Positions 9,378 to 18,886 are shown, counted from the stretch's first letter. The stretch: DNA of 64,000 nt from an uncultured Alphaproteobacteria bacterium (GCA_902533625.1 CACAMI010000002.1:124001-188000); one strand, 5' to 3'. The notes: generated by a model not told the origin, from the letters alone. Translations and numbers: made by a program.

Positions 9378-10281
9378 TTTCTTTTACTACTGGCAAGTAA
9401 CCTAATGTGGTGGAAAATCTATTTTCAAATTCGCCTATCAATTCTTCAATAAGAATTTCTGGGGCCGAAGCGCCAGCACTAATTCCGACAGACTTTACTT
9501 TTTTGAAAGCTGACCAATCCACCATTGAAGAATTTTCGACTAGTTTAACATATTCACAACCCGCTCTCATTCCAACTTCAACGAGCCTATTTGAATTTGA
9601 AGAGTTGTTCGAACCTATTATAAGCATTGCATCCACTTTTAAGGCCAGTTCCTTTACAGCGGTTTGTCTATTTGTAGTGGCATAGCAAATATCTTCTTTA
9701 TGTGGTTCTACTATTAAAGGAAATCTTCTTTTAAGGGCCTCACTAATTTCAAATGTGTCATCTATAGAAAGTGTCGTTTGGGTGACATATGCAAGTTTAT
9801 CAGGATTTGATGGCCTTAAATTTTCTACGTCCTCTACTGTTTCCACAAGCAAGATTTCTCCTGGAGGTAACTGACCCATTGTCCCAATTGTTTCAGGGTG
9901 GCCTTCATGTCCAATCATGATAATTTGAAGACCTCTATTTGAATATCGTTCTGTCTCGATGTGTACTTTTGAAACTAATGGGCAGGTAGCATCTACAAAT
10001 AGAAAATTTCGTCTTTTGGCCTCTGCTGGCACAGATTTCGGTACACCATGGGCTGAAAAAATTACTGGTCTATCTGCGGGACATTCGTCCAATTCTTGCA
10101 CAAATATAGCTCCTTTATTTTTTAAATCTTCCACTACATACTTATTATGAACTATCTCGTGCCGGACATATACTGGTGCACCCCATTTATCTAATGCGGT
10201 TTCAACAATATCAATTGCGCGTTCTACACCTGCGCAAAAACCTCTAGGCTGAGCCACCAAAACTGATATTTTCTTTTTCAT
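9328..10281 (-). CDS. ispH: 4-hydroxy-3-methylbut-2-enyl diphosphate reductase
   Basis: Last enzyme of the MEP isoprenoid pathway, an iron-sulfur reductase making IPP and DMAPP. The 317-residue protein has the three cluster cysteines in PRGFCAG (Cys16), [11 protein letters not shown] and [12 protein letters not shown]. The intervening HGVPKSVP and GHEGHPET segments carry the substrate-binding histidines. Length is normal. It is the first gene of a reverse-strand group with DUF3429 and rnhA, and it diverges from folK across 58 bases that must hold both promoters. Confidence 0.96.
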   Translation of the reverse strand: MKKKISVLVAQPRGFCAGVERAIDIVETALDKWGAPVYVRHEIVHNKYVVEDLKNKGAIFVQELDECPADRPVIFSAHGVPKSVPAEAKRRNFLFVDATCPLVSKVHIETERYSNRGLQIIMIGHEGHPETIGTMGQLPPGEILLVETVEDVENLRPSNPDKLAYVTQTTLSIDDTFEISEALKRRFPLIVEPHKEDICYATTNRQTAVKELALKVDAMLIIGSNNSSNSNRLVEVGMRAGCEYVKLVENSSMVDWSAFKKVKSVGISAGASAPEILIEELIGEFENRFSTTLGYLPVVKENVSFKMPRILREKTFG

Positions 10282-10339
10282 TTTCTTCTGGTCTTTTTTT
10301 TATAATTTAACTTACTATCGGAAAAACTAAGGATTTTGA

Positions 10340-10897
10340 ATGAATATTATAATAGGCATGGGTTCAAATCAAGATTATAGAGGAAGAAATTCAATAGAGA
10401 TACTGGATTATGCTAAGGAAAAGATGTGTAAGGTGAGGATAGACATTATAGCTGAAAGTGAATATTTTACCTCTCTCGCTTACCCTAATGGTAGTGACCC
10501 CGTTTTTATAAATAGTGTATTGTTAGCAGAATATTCAGGGTCACCAGAAGAACTTTTGTTTGAATTGCAAGGTATTGAAAACTATTTTGGAAGAGTTAGA
10601 GAAAAGAGGTGGGGGAAAAGAAGCTGTGATTTAGATATTTTGGCCATAAATGGTTTAGTGCTACCTTCTATCAGTGAATTTTATTACTGGGCAAACTTAA
10701 AAGTAAAAGAGCAAGCTATGAAAACTCCAAAACAGTTAGTAGTACCTCACCCGCGTATGCAAGATCGAGGTTTTGTTTTAAAGCCGCTTATGTCTATATT
10801 TGGCAACTGGCAGCATCCAGTGTTTGAGAAAACGGTTGCTCAGATGTTGGATAGCTTGCCAGAAGAAGAAAAAGAATTTGTTTTACAGATAAAATAA
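10340..10897 (+). CDS. folK: 6-hydroxymethyl-7,8-dihydropterin pyrophosphokinase
   Basis: Transfers pyrophosphate from ATP to 6-hydroxymethyl-dihydropterin in folate synthesis. The 185-residue protein begins with the family pattern IGMGSNQ, then has FINSVLL, the RWGKRSCDLDILA signature with the paired aspartates that bind magnesium, and VPHPRMQDRGFVLKPL near the C-terminus. It is slightly longer than typical because of an insert between about residues 110 and 130. An AAGGA ribosome-binding site precedes the ATG. It stands directly upstream of rpoZ, separated by 141 bases. Confidence 0.93.
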   Translation: MNIIIGMGSNQDYRGRNSIEILDYAKEKMCKVRIDIIAESEYFTSLAYPNGSDPVFINSVLLAEYSGSPEELLFELQGIENYFGRVREKRWGKRSCDLDILAINGLVLPSISEFYYWANLKVKEQAMKTPKQLVVPHPRMQDRGFVLKPLMSIFGNWQHPVFEKTVAQMLDSLPEEEKEFVLQIK

Positions 10898-11038
10898 AAT
10901 GGTGCTTCGAGTATTTTATTAATGTTTTCCACTTCAAGTTTAGGTGCTTTAGGCTATTAGAAAATATAAGCTTGAATCTTTTTATAATGCGCCTTAAAAG
11001 GGGTATAAAATCTGGTTCGTTAATTTAGGAGATGTGGT

Positions 11039-11392
11039 ATGGCGCGTGTAACGGTGGAGGATTGTATTGATAAAGTACCTAACAGGTTCGAATTGGTTCT
11101 TATATCTTCACTAAGGGCCAGACAATTGTCTTCTGGAAACCCTGCAACAGTTGAAAGAGACAATGACAAGAATCCAGTTGTGGCCCTCCGAGAGATCGCT
11201 GACGAGACTTTAACTTATACATATCTGAAAGAGGCCGTTATCGAAAGTTACCAGAAGCATATAGAGGTTGATGAGCCTGAAGAGGAAGAGATGGCTCGGC
11301 TGGTAGGCGGAGACACATCTGATACTCCTGAAGATGATATGTCTGAGGAAAACTTACTTAGGGCTCTAATGGAATCACAACAAAATAAATAA
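11039..11392 (+). CDS. rpoZ: RNA polymerase omega subunit
   Basis: Small subunit that helps assemble RNA polymerase and, in many bacteria, forms part of a ppGpp-binding site. The 117-residue protein starts [20 protein letters not shown], and the segment LRARQLSSG plus the helix around VALREIADE are diagnostic. The acidic C-terminal tail is typical of alphaproteobacteria. A TTAGGAGATG ribosome-binding site precedes the ATG. The ppGpp synthetase/hydrolase gene follows 22 bases later, the usual pairing. Confidence 0.95.
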   Translation: MARVTVEDCIDKVPNRFELVLISSLRARQLSSGNPATVERDNDKNPVVALREIADETLTYTYLKEAVIESYQKHIEVDEPEEEEMARLVGGDTSDTPEDDMSEENLLRALMESQQNK

Positions 11393-11414
11393 TTTCTTGT
11401 TACCAATATAATTG

Positions 11415-13571
11415 ATGCTTAATTCAAACGAATTAATCAACTTAATTAAAGAATATAATCCGAAGTGTGATGAGGGTTTAATAGCGCGTGCTTACGATTA
11501 TGGGAAAAATTATCATGAAGGTCAGTTCAGAGCTTCTGGGGAAAAATACTTTAATCACCCCATAGAAGTGGCCAAAATATTGATTGGTCAAAGATTAGAT
11601 GACACGACTATTGCTACTGCAATTCTGCATGATACTATTGAAGATACGAAATTATCTATTAAAGAGGTTAAGAGCAATTTTGGAGATAGTATAGCTATTT
11701 TAGTCGACGGGGTAACAAAACTCACAAATCTTCAAATTTCTTCCGGTGAAACAAAACAAGCAGAAAATTTCAGAAAATTCATTGTCTCAATGAGTAAAGA
11801 TTTGCGAATCTTATTAGTTAAACTTGCTGACAGACTGCATAATATGAGGACAATAAAGGCGCTGCCAGTAAGCAAGCAATTAAGAAAAGCAAATGAGACT
11901 ATGGAAATTTTTGCACCACTGGCGGGTAGGATGGGAATGCAATCTATAAGAGAGGAATTCGAAGATATTTGCTTTCGTGTTTTGAATCCAGAGGCAAGAA
12001 ACTCAATAATGCGAAGATTTCTCAAGTTAAAGAATGTAAATGTAGATTTGGTGCCTAAGATTATAAAAGACATTCAGAAAGAGCTTTCATTGGTGTCTGT
12101 AGATGCAATAGTTTCAGGTAGGGAGAAAAGACCCTATTCAATTTGGAGAAAGCTGGAAGAGAAAAAAGAGTCATTTACTCGTTTGTCAGATATATTTGCT
12201 TTTAGGATTATAACTAATTCTGAAGGTGATGCATATACCGCTTTAGGAGCAGTTCACCAAAGATGGCGGGCAGTTCCTGGGCGTTTCAAAGATTATATCA
12301 GTCAACCAAAATCTAATGGATACCGATCTCTTCACACTACTGTACTAGGTAGAGATGGAAAACGAGTTGAAGTTCAGATTAGAACTAAAGAAATGAACGA
12401 AGTAGCAGAGGGAGGGGTGGCAGCACATTGGTCTTTTAGGGACGGTGAGTTATTTGAAAATCCATTTGCTGTTGATCCATTGTCGTGGGCTAGATCTTTG
12501 ACGGATGGTTTTGAAGCAGCAGAAAATCCTAATGATTTTTTAGAACATGTAAAATTGGAAATGTATAATGATAAAGTTTTTTGCTTTACTCCTACGGGAG
12601 AAGTGATCAAATTGCCAAGAGGAGCAACTCCACTCGATTTTGCTTACTCTATACACACTAGAATTGGAGACCATTGTGTTGGGACAGAGGTGGATGGTAA
12701 GCGGGTACCTCTTTACACTCGCCTAAGAAATGGTCAGTCAGTGAAAATCATTACTGCAAGAGGTCAGAGACCTCAAATAAATTGGGAAAATATGGTTCTT
12801 ACTGGACGAGCTAAGTCAGCTATTAGGAGAAGTTTGAAACATGAGCGTAGGGTAGAAAATATTCGCTTGGGAAATGCGATAGCTCGCAATGCATTTGAAA
12901 AAGTTAACAAAAAACCAACTGAAAGGGCATTAGTTACCGCAGCAAAAAAAATTGGGTCGAAAACTGCAGACGATATTTTGGCAGCGCTAGGAGCAGCAGA
13001 GCTAACCGGTATAGAATTAATGAAACTTATTTACCCAGAAATGTTCAAAGGAGAGAATTTACCTGAATATAGTTCGGATGTGATATCATTTGTAGGATTG
13101 CCAGCTGGTGCAAAAGGCAAAACGGCTAAATGCTGCAAGCCTCTGCCGGGTGAGCGAATAGTTGGGATTTCTCGTAAAGGGAAGGGAGTTCTGATTCACG
13201 CTATTGATTGCCAGCAATTAATTGATTTTGAAGAAAAAAATGAAAATTGGCTTGATTTAAGGTGGCCAGAAAAATTTGGAACAGAAGGTTATTCATCCAG
13301 TGTTATCGTGACCTTGTTAAATAAAGCTGGGGTATTAGGAAAGATTTGCTCACTTATAGGAGAACAGAAAGCGAATATCACTGATATCAAATTTTTTGAA
13401 GAGCGAGCAGACTATTATATTATCTATATTGAGTTAGATGTCAGAAATATTGAACACTTGATGAATATATTATCTGCAATAACTGCGGATGAAGATGTTG
13501 CTGAAGCTTCTAGGCATAGGGGCAGTAAACAGGTTTTTAGTTCTGTAACTCCAACCAATTCTGAAAGCTAA
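11415..13571 (+). CDS. rsh: Bifunctional (p)ppGpp synthetase/hydrolase (Rsh, SpoT-type)
   Basis: Makes and degrades the stringent-response alarmone. About 718 residues from the ATG at 11415 (a TTG lies one codon earlier). The hydrolase domain is intact: His48 in FNHP, His72-Asp73 in LHDTIEDT, and LADRLHNMRT. The synthetase domain runs from about 220 to 360 with GREKRPYSIWRKL, SDIFAFRII and PKSNGYRSLHTTV. A TGS domain lies near 385-450 and an ACT domain at the C-terminus. Because both catalytic sites look complete, this is probably the only long Rsh of the genome, as is usual in alphaproteobacteria. It lies between rpoZ and the DUF2062-pdxJ run. Confidence 0.94.
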   Translation: MLNSNELINLIKEYNPKCDEGLIARAYDYGKNYHEGQFRASGEKYFNHPIEVAKILIGQRLDDTTIATAILHDTIEDTKLSIKEVKSNFGDSIAILVDGVTKLTNLQISSGETKQAENFRKFIVSMSKDLRILLVKLADRLHNMRTIKALPVSKQLRKANETMEIFAPLAGRMGMQSIREEFEDICFRVLNPEARNSIMRRFLKLKNVNVDLVPKIIKDIQKELSLVSVDAIVSGREKRPYSIWRKLEEKKESFTRLSDIFAFRIITNSEGDAYTALGAVHQRWRAVPGRFKDYISQPKSNGYRSLHTTVLGRDGKRVEVQIRTKEMNEVAEGGVAAHWSFRDGELFENPFAVDPLSWARSLTDGFEAAENPNDFLEHVKLEMYNDKVFCFTPTGEVIKLPRGATPLDFAYSIHTRIGDHCVGTEVDGKRVPLYTRLRNGQSVKIITARGQRPQINWENMVLTGRAKSAIRRSLKHERRVENIRLGNAIARNAFEKVNKKPTERALVTAAKKIGSKTADDILAALGAAELTGIELMKLIYPEMFKGENLPEYSSDVISFVGLPAGAKGKTAKCCKPLPGERIVGISRKGKGVLIHAIDCQQLIDFEEKNENWLDLRWPEKFGTEGYSSSVIVTLLNKAGVLGKICSLIGEQKANITDIKFFEERADYYIIYIELDVRNIEHLMNILSAITADEDVAEASRHRGSKQVFSSVTPTNSES

Positions 13572-13578
13572 TATCTAT

Positions 13579-14184
13579 ATGGTCTTTAAGAGAAGAAAGA
13601 GACTTCCTATAGCTAGGAAAATAAGAGAGGGGCTTTTACCTGAAAAAGGCTGGAGTAGAGCGGCTGAATACATGATGGCAAGAATAAAACGATTGCCAGA
13701 TAGTCCAAAGAATATATCTTTTGGAGTAGCAATTGGAGTGTTTGTTTCATTTTCTCCATTTTTTGGCGTTCATGTTTTATTGGCTTTTTTAATAGCAAGA
13801 TCCCTTCGGGTAAATATTTTGGCGGCAGTTTTGGGTACTTTCATGGGAAATCCTATTACTTTTCCTATAATTGCAGCGGTAAATTTTGGTGTTGGGGACT
13901 TGTTCATTAATGTTAGCACTGAAGAAGTTTCTTCAAAGTCCTTTCTACAGCAGCTAGTAGATGTGTCTTATGCATTCTCTGAGAATGTCGGCATGATGAT
14001 GAGAGGTAAAAGTGCAGACTTTTCAACTGTTTTAGAATTTTTTTATGGTATTTTTTTACCTTATTTGGTAGGAGGATTAATACTTGGAGTGGCTGTAGGA
14101 GTTATGTCCTATTTTATTATGTTGCCAATGATTGTGACATATAAAGCTAGAAAAGTGCGTAAAAAACTTAAAAGAAATAAATAA
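13579..14184 (+). CDS. DUF2062 membrane protein
   Basis: A 201-residue protein with a basic N-terminus, then the DUF2062 core: PKNISFGVAIGVFVSFSPFFG, a hydrophobic helix, the conserved FMGNPITFP turn near residue 90, and two further hydrophobic segments before a lysine/arginine-rich tail. Probably an inner-membrane protein with three to four helices. The molecular role is unknown. It begins 8 bases after the rsh stop and is followed by pdxJ, an order kept in many roseobacters. Confidence 0.85.
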   Translation: MVFKRRKRLPIARKIREGLLPEKGWSRAAEYMMARIKRLPDSPKNISFGVAIGVFVSFSPFFGVHVLLAFLIARSLRVNILAAVLGTFMGNPITFPIIAAVNFGVGDLFINVSTEEVSSKSFLQQLVDVSYAFSENVGMMMRGKSADFSTVLEFFYGIFLPYLVGGLILGVAVGVMSYFIMLPMIVTYKARKVRKKLKRNK

Positions 14185-14201
14185 AATTTTTTGGAGCTAT
14201 C

Positions 14202-14948
14202 GTGATCGAAAGTGGGGGAAAAAAAATAAGGTTGGGGGTAAACATTGACCATGTTGCAACTATAAGGAATGCTAGAGGTACAGAATACCCATCTCCAATT
14301 ATTGCCGCAAAAATGGCTGTAGACGCAGGAGCAGACGGGATAACGGCACATCTGAGAGAGGACCGTCGTCACATTAGAGATTCTGACATAAGGATCTTAA
14401 AAGATTCACTATCAGTATCACTAAATTTAGAGATTGCTGCTACGGAAGAAATGGCTGCTATGGTAATAAAAACTAAACCAAATTCGGTTTGCCTTGTTCC
14501 TGAACGACGTCAGGAACTGACTACTGAGGGAGGCTTAGATGTGTTGAAAGGGTTTAATTATCTAAAAAATTTCATAAGGCCCATAAAAAAATGTGGAACC
14601 AAGGTTTCTTTGTTTGTTGAAGCTGATGAACTTCAAATAAGAGCTGCTAGTGATTTAGGTGCAGACATTGTTGAGTTTCATGTAGGTAAATATTGTGAAC
14701 TTTTAGAGGCTGAGAAAATTGATTTGGCTCAAATAGAATTCGAGCGCTATGTTAATATGGCTAAATGCGCTGGAGATCTTGGGCTTGAGGTTCACTTGGG
14801 ACATGGGTTGACTTATCGATCGGCAAAAAATCTATCTAAAATTAAAGAAGTCAGGGAGATGAACATAGGCCATTTCCTAATTGGTGAGGCAATATATTAC
14901 GGAATGAATAAAGTGATAAAGAAAATGAAAACGGCCATCAATAATTGA
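14202..14948 (+). CDS. pdxJ: Pyridoxine 5'-phosphate synthase
   Basis: Condenses 1-deoxyxylulose 5-phosphate with 3-amino-2-oxopropyl phosphate to make the vitamin B6 skeleton. The 248-residue TIM barrel starts at a GTG preceded by a GGAG ribosome-binding site. Key motifs are LGVNIDHVATIRNARGT, DGITAHLREDRRHI, SVCLVPERRQELTTEGGLD, VEADELQI and the C-terminal HLGHGLTYRS with IGHFLIGEAI. Length is normal. acpS follows after about 16 bases, the classic pdxJ-acpS pair. Confidence 0.95.
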   Translation: MIESGGKKIRLGVNIDHVATIRNARGTEYPSPIIAAKMAVDAGADGITAHLREDRRHIRDSDIRILKDSLSVSLNLEIAATEEMAAMVIKTKPNSVCLVPERRQELTTEGGLDVLKGFNYLKNFIRPIKKCGTKVSLFVEADELQIRAASDLGADIVEFHVGKYCELLEAEKIDLAQIEFERYVNMAKCAGDLGLEVHLGHGLTYRSAKNLSKIKEVREMNIGHFLIGEAIYYGMNKVIKKMKTAINN

Positions 14949-14964
14949 TTTTGGCGGAGTGAGT

Positions 14965-15366
14965 ATGATATTGGGTCATGGGATCGATTTAATTAATGAG
15001 AACCGGATTGAAGACATTCTGAATCGGCATGGAAGACGTTTTGAGGAAAAATATTTCAGTGAAAGTGAGATTGCCAGGGCTAAAGAAAAATATAAAAGAA
15101 GCTCAGTTTATGCTAAATGTTGGGCTTGTAAGGAAGCTTTTTCCAAAGCACTCGGCACTGGAATTAGAGATGGTTTATATATGAAGGATATATCTTTGCA
15201 GAGGGATGAATTAGGAAAGCCTCAAATTCAATTGAATGAAAGGTCCATGAGCAGATTATATGAAATATTTAAAATCGGATCAAAAGTTGATATTCATGTA
15301 AGTATTGCGGATGATTTTCCTTGGATCCAGGCATCAGTTATAATTTGTGAAGGAAATAAAAAATAA
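14965..15366 (+). CDS. acpS: Holo-[acyl-carrier-protein] synthase
   Basis: Attaches the phosphopantetheine arm to acyl carrier protein. About 133 residues from the ATG at 14965, which has a GGCGGAG ribosome-binding site; a GTG two codons earlier also opens the frame. The magnesium-binding GHGIDLI opens the protein and the second signature CWACKEAFSKALGTG lies near residues 50-65. A 62-base gap containing a 14-base palindrome separates it from lepB. Confidence 0.94.
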   Translation: MILGHGIDLINENRIEDILNRHGRRFEEKYFSESEIARAKEKYKRSSVYAKCWACKEAFSKALGTGIRDGLYMKDISLQRDELGKPQIQLNERSMSRLYEIFKIGSKVDIHVSIADDFPWIQASVIICEGNKK

Positions 15367-15371
15367 ATCAA

Positions 15372-15385
15372 TAATACCGGTATTA
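15372..15385. promoter_or_regulatory. 14-base perfect palindrome between acpS and lepB
   Basis: TAATACCGGTATTA reads the same on both strands and is followed at once by a third similar half-site (AAGGTATT, ending at 15392). It lies about 45 bases before the lepB ATG. A dimeric repressor site is possible. An mRNA hairpin formed by the outer half-sites (15373-15378 with 15387-15392) is also possible. No function is proven. Confidence 0.4.
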
Positions 15386-15428
15386 AGGTATTGAAAATTG
15401 GAACATTATTTGAGGGTAAGATAAAACT

Positions 15429-16217
15429 ATGGCATCATTAAACAACGAAAAAGGTAACAGTTTTATAGAGCTGATTAAGACTATTGCTTATGCTGTAGTG
15501 ATAGCGGGGATTATTAGAACCTTTCTTTTTCAACCTTTTTGGATTCCTTCAGGTTCAATGAAGCCCAACCTGCTTATAGGTGATTTTCTTTTTGTAAATA
15601 AGTTTGCATATGGCTATTCTCGTTATAGTTGTCCCTACGCTCTCTGCCCCATTTACGGGCGGATATTTTATGATGAGCCAAATAGAGGTGATATTGTCGT
15701 CTTTAGGAATCCAAGAGATGGAAGAGATTTTATAAAAAGGTTAATTGGAAAGCCGGGTGACAAGATTGAAATAAAATCTGGAAAACTAATTGTAAATGGT
15801 AAAAATATTACACAAGATCCTGCTCAACCTTTTATTGAAAAGAAAAAGATGCAGGGCCCGCTTGGCTCTATTCCCCGTTGTACAAACAGCCCCGTTGCTT
15901 TGGGTGCTGACTGTATCAAAGAGCAATTTGTAGAAAAATTAGATTTAGGTAAAAGTTATTCTATACTTAACATAGGCTATGGTTCAGGTGACGAATTAGC
16001 GGAATTTTTGGTTCCAGAAGATCATTTCTTTTTCATGGGAGATAACAGGGATAACAGTCAAGATAGCAGATTCAGCGCTAACCGAGGTGGAATTGGCTTG
16101 GTCCATCAGGACTTTTTAATTGGTAGAGCTGACCGGGTATTATTCTCATCAAGTGGGTCTTCAATGCTTGCATTTTGGACCTGGAGATCTGATAGGTTCT
16201 TAAAGGGATTAAATTGA
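15429..16217 (+). CDS. lepB: Signal peptidase I
   Basis: Cleaves signal peptides from exported proteins at the periplasmic face of the inner membrane. The 262-residue protein has one N-terminal transmembrane helix (about 16-36), the nucleophile Ser43 in PSGSMKP, the general base Lys103 in RDFIKRLIGKPGD and the box E motif FFMGDNRDNSQDSR near residue 205. The domain between boxes D and E includes two cysteine pairs. It overlaps rnc by 4 bases, placing export and RNA processing in one operon. Confidence 0.95.
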   Translation: MASLNNEKGNSFIELIKTIAYAVVIAGIIRTFLFQPFWIPSGSMKPNLLIGDFLFVNKFAYGYSRYSCPYALCPIYGRIFYDEPNRGDIVVFRNPRDGRDFIKRLIGKPGDKIEIKSGKLIVNGKNITQDPAQPFIEKKKMQGPLGSIPRCTNSPVALGADCIKEQFVEKLDLGKSYSILNIGYGSGDELAEFLVPEDHFFFMGDNRDNSQDSRFSANRGGIGLVHQDFLIGRADRVLFSSSGSSMLAFWTWRSDRFLKGLN

Positions 16218-16912
16218 AGCTAACTAGTCATCAAAAGAACCTATTAGATAACTTGGGCTATGTATTTAGAAATGAGGGTTTTTTCAAGGTTTCACTAACG
16301 CATTCCTCGATGGGTAAAACCAAAGATACAAATAACCAAAGGCTTGAATTTTTAGGAGATAGGGTTTTAGGGTTGGTCATAGCAGAGAAGTTATTGAATG
16401 ATAATAAAGAAGCCAAAGAAGGTTACTTAGCGCCTCAATTGAACTCACTGGTCAAGAAAGAGACTTGTGCAGAAGTAGCTTCAAAAGTAAACCTCGGTCC
16501 TGCATTAATAATGAGTCGGTCTGAAAGTTCTTCTGGGGGCAGAAAAAAAGTAGCTATCTTGGGCGATGCAATGGAAGCAATTTTAGGTGCTATATACTTA
16601 GACGGTGGCTTAGAGAAAGTAAGAAAAATTATTTATGTATTATGGAAGGACGCATTTAGTAGTGTTATTGAAAAATCATTTGATCCTAAATCTGCTCTAC
16701 AAGAATGGGCTCAGGCCAATGAAATGTGTCTTCCAAAGTATATTGAAAAAAATAGATCTGGCCCTGCTCATGCGCCTACATTTTGTATTGAAGTCTCATT
16801 AAAAAATGGGATGTCTACAGTTGGTGCATCATCTTCCAAGAGAAATGCGGAACAGTTGGCTGCTGCCGCACTTCTCAAGCTTTTGGAGGAGAACCCAGTT
16901 GGAAGAAAGTAA
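16214..16912 (+). CDS. rnc: Ribonuclease III
   Basis: Cuts double-stranded RNA, including rRNA precursors. The 232-residue protein starts at a TTG that overlaps the lepB stop. The nuclease signature NQRLEFLGDRVL is at 41-52 with Glu45 and Asp49; the second acidic cluster is in LGDAMEAILGAIYLDGG near 115-130. A double-stranded RNA-binding domain fills the last 75 residues, ending in a KRNAEQLAAAALL helix. Its 3' end overlaps the era start by 14 bases. Confidence 0.95.
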   Translation: MKLTSHQKNLLDNLGYVFRNEGFFKVSLTHSSMGKTKDTNNQRLEFLGDRVLGLVIAEKLLNDNKEAKEGYLAPQLNSLVKKETCAEVASKVNLGPALIMSRSESSSGGRKKVAILGDAMEAILGAIYLDGGLEKVRKIIYVLWKDAFSSVIEKSFDPKSALQEWAQANEMCLPKYIEKNRSGPAHAPTFCIEVSLKNGMSTVGASSSKRNAEQLAAAALLKLLEENPVGRK

Positions 16913-17771
16913 GAGGTTTGGATTTACCGCATTGGTAGGTGAGCCGAATGTAGGAAAATCAAGCATTCTAAATGCTATGATAAATAAAAAGCTTTCTATA
17001 GTTTCTCATAAAGTTCAAACAACTCGTTTTAGGTTAAATGGGATTATGCAGGTCGAGAAATCTCAATTGGTATTTATTGATACTCCTGGGATATGTGAAA
17101 CACGAAGTTTAAGGGATAGAAAGTATAATAAAGTTGCTTGGAGATCAATACATGAAGCAAATATCGTAGCATTAGTTTTAGACGCTAAAAATGGCATAAC
17201 AGAAGGTGCCAACACAATAATAAAACGTCTAAGGTCCAATTTTTCCAAAGCCGTAAATACGATAGCTATAGTGAACAAAATTGATTTAGCAGACAAGTTA
17301 AATATTCTTTTACTGAGTGAGAAAATAAGTAAAGATTTTGGAATTGAAGATATATTCTATGTGTCTGCAAAAAAGAGATTAGGTTTTGATGCTTTAAAGG
17401 GTTGGCTAGCATCAAATGTTCCCCAAGGAGATTGGCTTTTTGAGAAAGATCAGTTGTCAGATGCGCCCTTAAATTTTATCGTTTCAGAAATTACACGGGA
17501 GAAAATTTTTCTCAGATTACATGATGAATTACCATATGATATAGAAGTGAAAACAAGAGAATGGAAAAATCCAAAAGATGAATCCTGTATGATTTTTCAG
17601 GATATTTTTGTCGAAAGAGCTAGCCAAAAGGGTATTGTTTTGGGGAAAAATGGCGAAGCAATTAAAAGTATTTCTATTAATGCAAGGGAAGATATCAGTA
17701 AATTTTTATCAAAAAAAGTGCATCTCTTTCTAAGAGTTAAGCTTAAGAAAAAAATGTCTAGGGAACAATAA
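16899..17771 (+). CDS. era: GTPase Era
   Basis: GTPase needed for maturation of 16S rRNA and the 30S subunit. The frame is open from 16806, but the true start is most likely the TTG at 16899: a strong GGAGGAG ribosome-binding site lies 8 bases before it, and the resulting 290-residue protein begins just before the G domain, as in other Era proteins. Motifs are GEPNVGKS (14-21), DTPG (61-64) and NKID for guanine. The KH domain near the C-terminus carries VLGKNGEAIKSI. The start lies inside rnc, which would couple the two genes. Confidence 0.93.
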   Translation: MEESKRFGFTALVGEPNVGKSSILNAMINKKLSIVSHKVQTTRFRLNGIMQVEKSQLVFIDTPGICETRSLRDRKYNKVAWRSIHEANIVALVLDAKNGITEGANTIIKRLRSNFSKAVNTIAIVNKIDLADKLNILLLSEKISKDFGIEDIFYVSAKKRLGFDALKGWLASNVPQGDWLFEKDQLSDAPLNFIVSEITREKIFLRLHDELPYDIEVKTREWKNPKDESCMIFQDIFVERASQKGIVLGKNGEAIKSISINAREDISKFLSKKVHLFLRVKLKKKMSREQ

Positions 17772-17792
17772 AATATTTTGAGTGAGATTGGT

Positions 17793-18131
17793 ATGACTTT
17801 GAGTCGACTTTCATCAGATTCTTGGATTTCATCTTATCGGCAGCATTTGCAATTGGAGGGAATACCTTTTTATATTTTGAAGAAGGGTAACAGTGTTGCA
17901 GGATCAATTTTGATCAAGGTATCTATGTCAGGAGATTTAGCTAAAGTATATCATAATGTATTGGACGCCAGGGGAGATTCGAATTGGGATGTGCTTATCG
18001 AGGGTAATCATGAAGAGATAGATAAAAGCTTAGAACGCCAGATATCTTTTGATAGTGACTTGTGGTTATTAGAAGTGGAAGAAAAGGAAGGAAAATGTTT
18101 GCTTGATAAACCTTTCTTAAAAAGAGGTTAA
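17793..18131 (+). CDS. DUF1491 family protein
   Basis: About 112 residues from the ATG at 17793; a TTG at 17778 could add five residues. It shows the alphaproteobacterial DUF1491 pattern: a short helix, FYILKKGNSVAGSILIKV, then acidic segments and a final WLLEVEEKEGKCLLDKPF. The protein is soluble, with no signal peptide. The function is unknown. Its position between era and recO is conserved in Rhodobacterales, suggesting co-expression with RNA and DNA maintenance genes. Confidence 0.8.
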   Translation: MTLSRLSSDSWISSYRQHLQLEGIPFYILKKGNSVAGSILIKVSMSGDLAKVYHNVLDARGDSNWDVLIEGNHEEIDKSLERQISFDSDLWLLEVEEKEGKCLLDKPFLKRG

Positions 18132-18153
18132 GTTATGGGAGTTCAGGGGATCG

Positions 18154-18885
18154 ATGTATTGGGAAGATGAAGGGATTCTAATTGAACTTAGAAATCATGG
18201 AGAAAAGAATTCTATTATTAAGGTTTTGACTGAAAAGCATGGCTTCTGTGGTGGATTAGTAAAAGGAGGTCAAACAAAAAAATTTAGGAGTACATTAAAT
18301 CCTGGAGCCCAGCTAGATTTGAGATGGTCAGCAAGGCTACCTGAACATCTTGGAGTATTTAATGTAGATGTGATAAAGGGACGCTCTACATTATTTATGG
18401 GTGGGAAGTTGCAGCTTTTTGGCTTTAACTCTTTATGCTCCATGATCCTAATGTTTTTGGCAGAGAGGGAGCCAGTCAAGAGATTATATCTAGATACAAA
18501 GGATCTTATAGAAGCAATTGAAACTGGATCCAATTGGTTAAAAAGTTATGTTATTTGGGAAAAAAATTTACTTACAGAAATAGGGTTTGGACTTGAATTG
18601 TCAATTTGCGCAGTAACTGGTTCAAGGCAAAATTTAAGTCATGTTTCTCCGAAGAGTGGTAAGGCAGTGTGTAGAAAAATTGCAGAGCCATGGAAAGAAA
18701 AACTCCTAAAACTTCCAAATTTTTTAATTTCAGCAGAAAACTTGACTGAAGCAAAAGTTATAGAATTAGTTGAGGGATTGGCGCTTACAGGTCATTTTTT
18801 TACAGATTGGGCCTTGCCTGAATTTAATAAAGCTAGGTTGCCTGACGCTAGGATGAAACTGATCGGTGAGCTAAATAGCTTTTAA
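18154..18885 (+). CDS. recO: DNA repair protein RecO
   Basis: Partner of RecF/RecR in loading RecA onto SSB-coated DNA. The 243-residue protein opens with the family pattern WEDEGILIELRNHGEKNSII, followed by the N-terminal OB fold (GGLVKGGQTKK, then LNPGAQLDLRWSARLPEHLG). A helical C-terminal domain contains CAVTGSRQNLSHVSPKSGKAVC, a degenerate zinc-site region. It ends one base before the convergent mcd gene, so transcription must run into mcd or stop inside it. Confidence 0.92.
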   Translation: MYWEDEGILIELRNHGEKNSIIKVLTEKHGFCGGLVKGGQTKKFRSTLNPGAQLDLRWSARLPEHLGVFNVDVIKGRSTLFMGGKLQLFGFNSLCSMILMFLAEREPVKRLYLDTKDLIEAIETGSNWLKSYVIWEKNLLTEIGFGLELSICAVTGSRQNLSHVSPKSGKAVCRKIAEPWKEKLLKLPNFLISAENLTEAKVIELVEGLALTGHFFTDWALPEFNKARLPDARMKLIGELNSF

Positions 18886-18886
18886 A

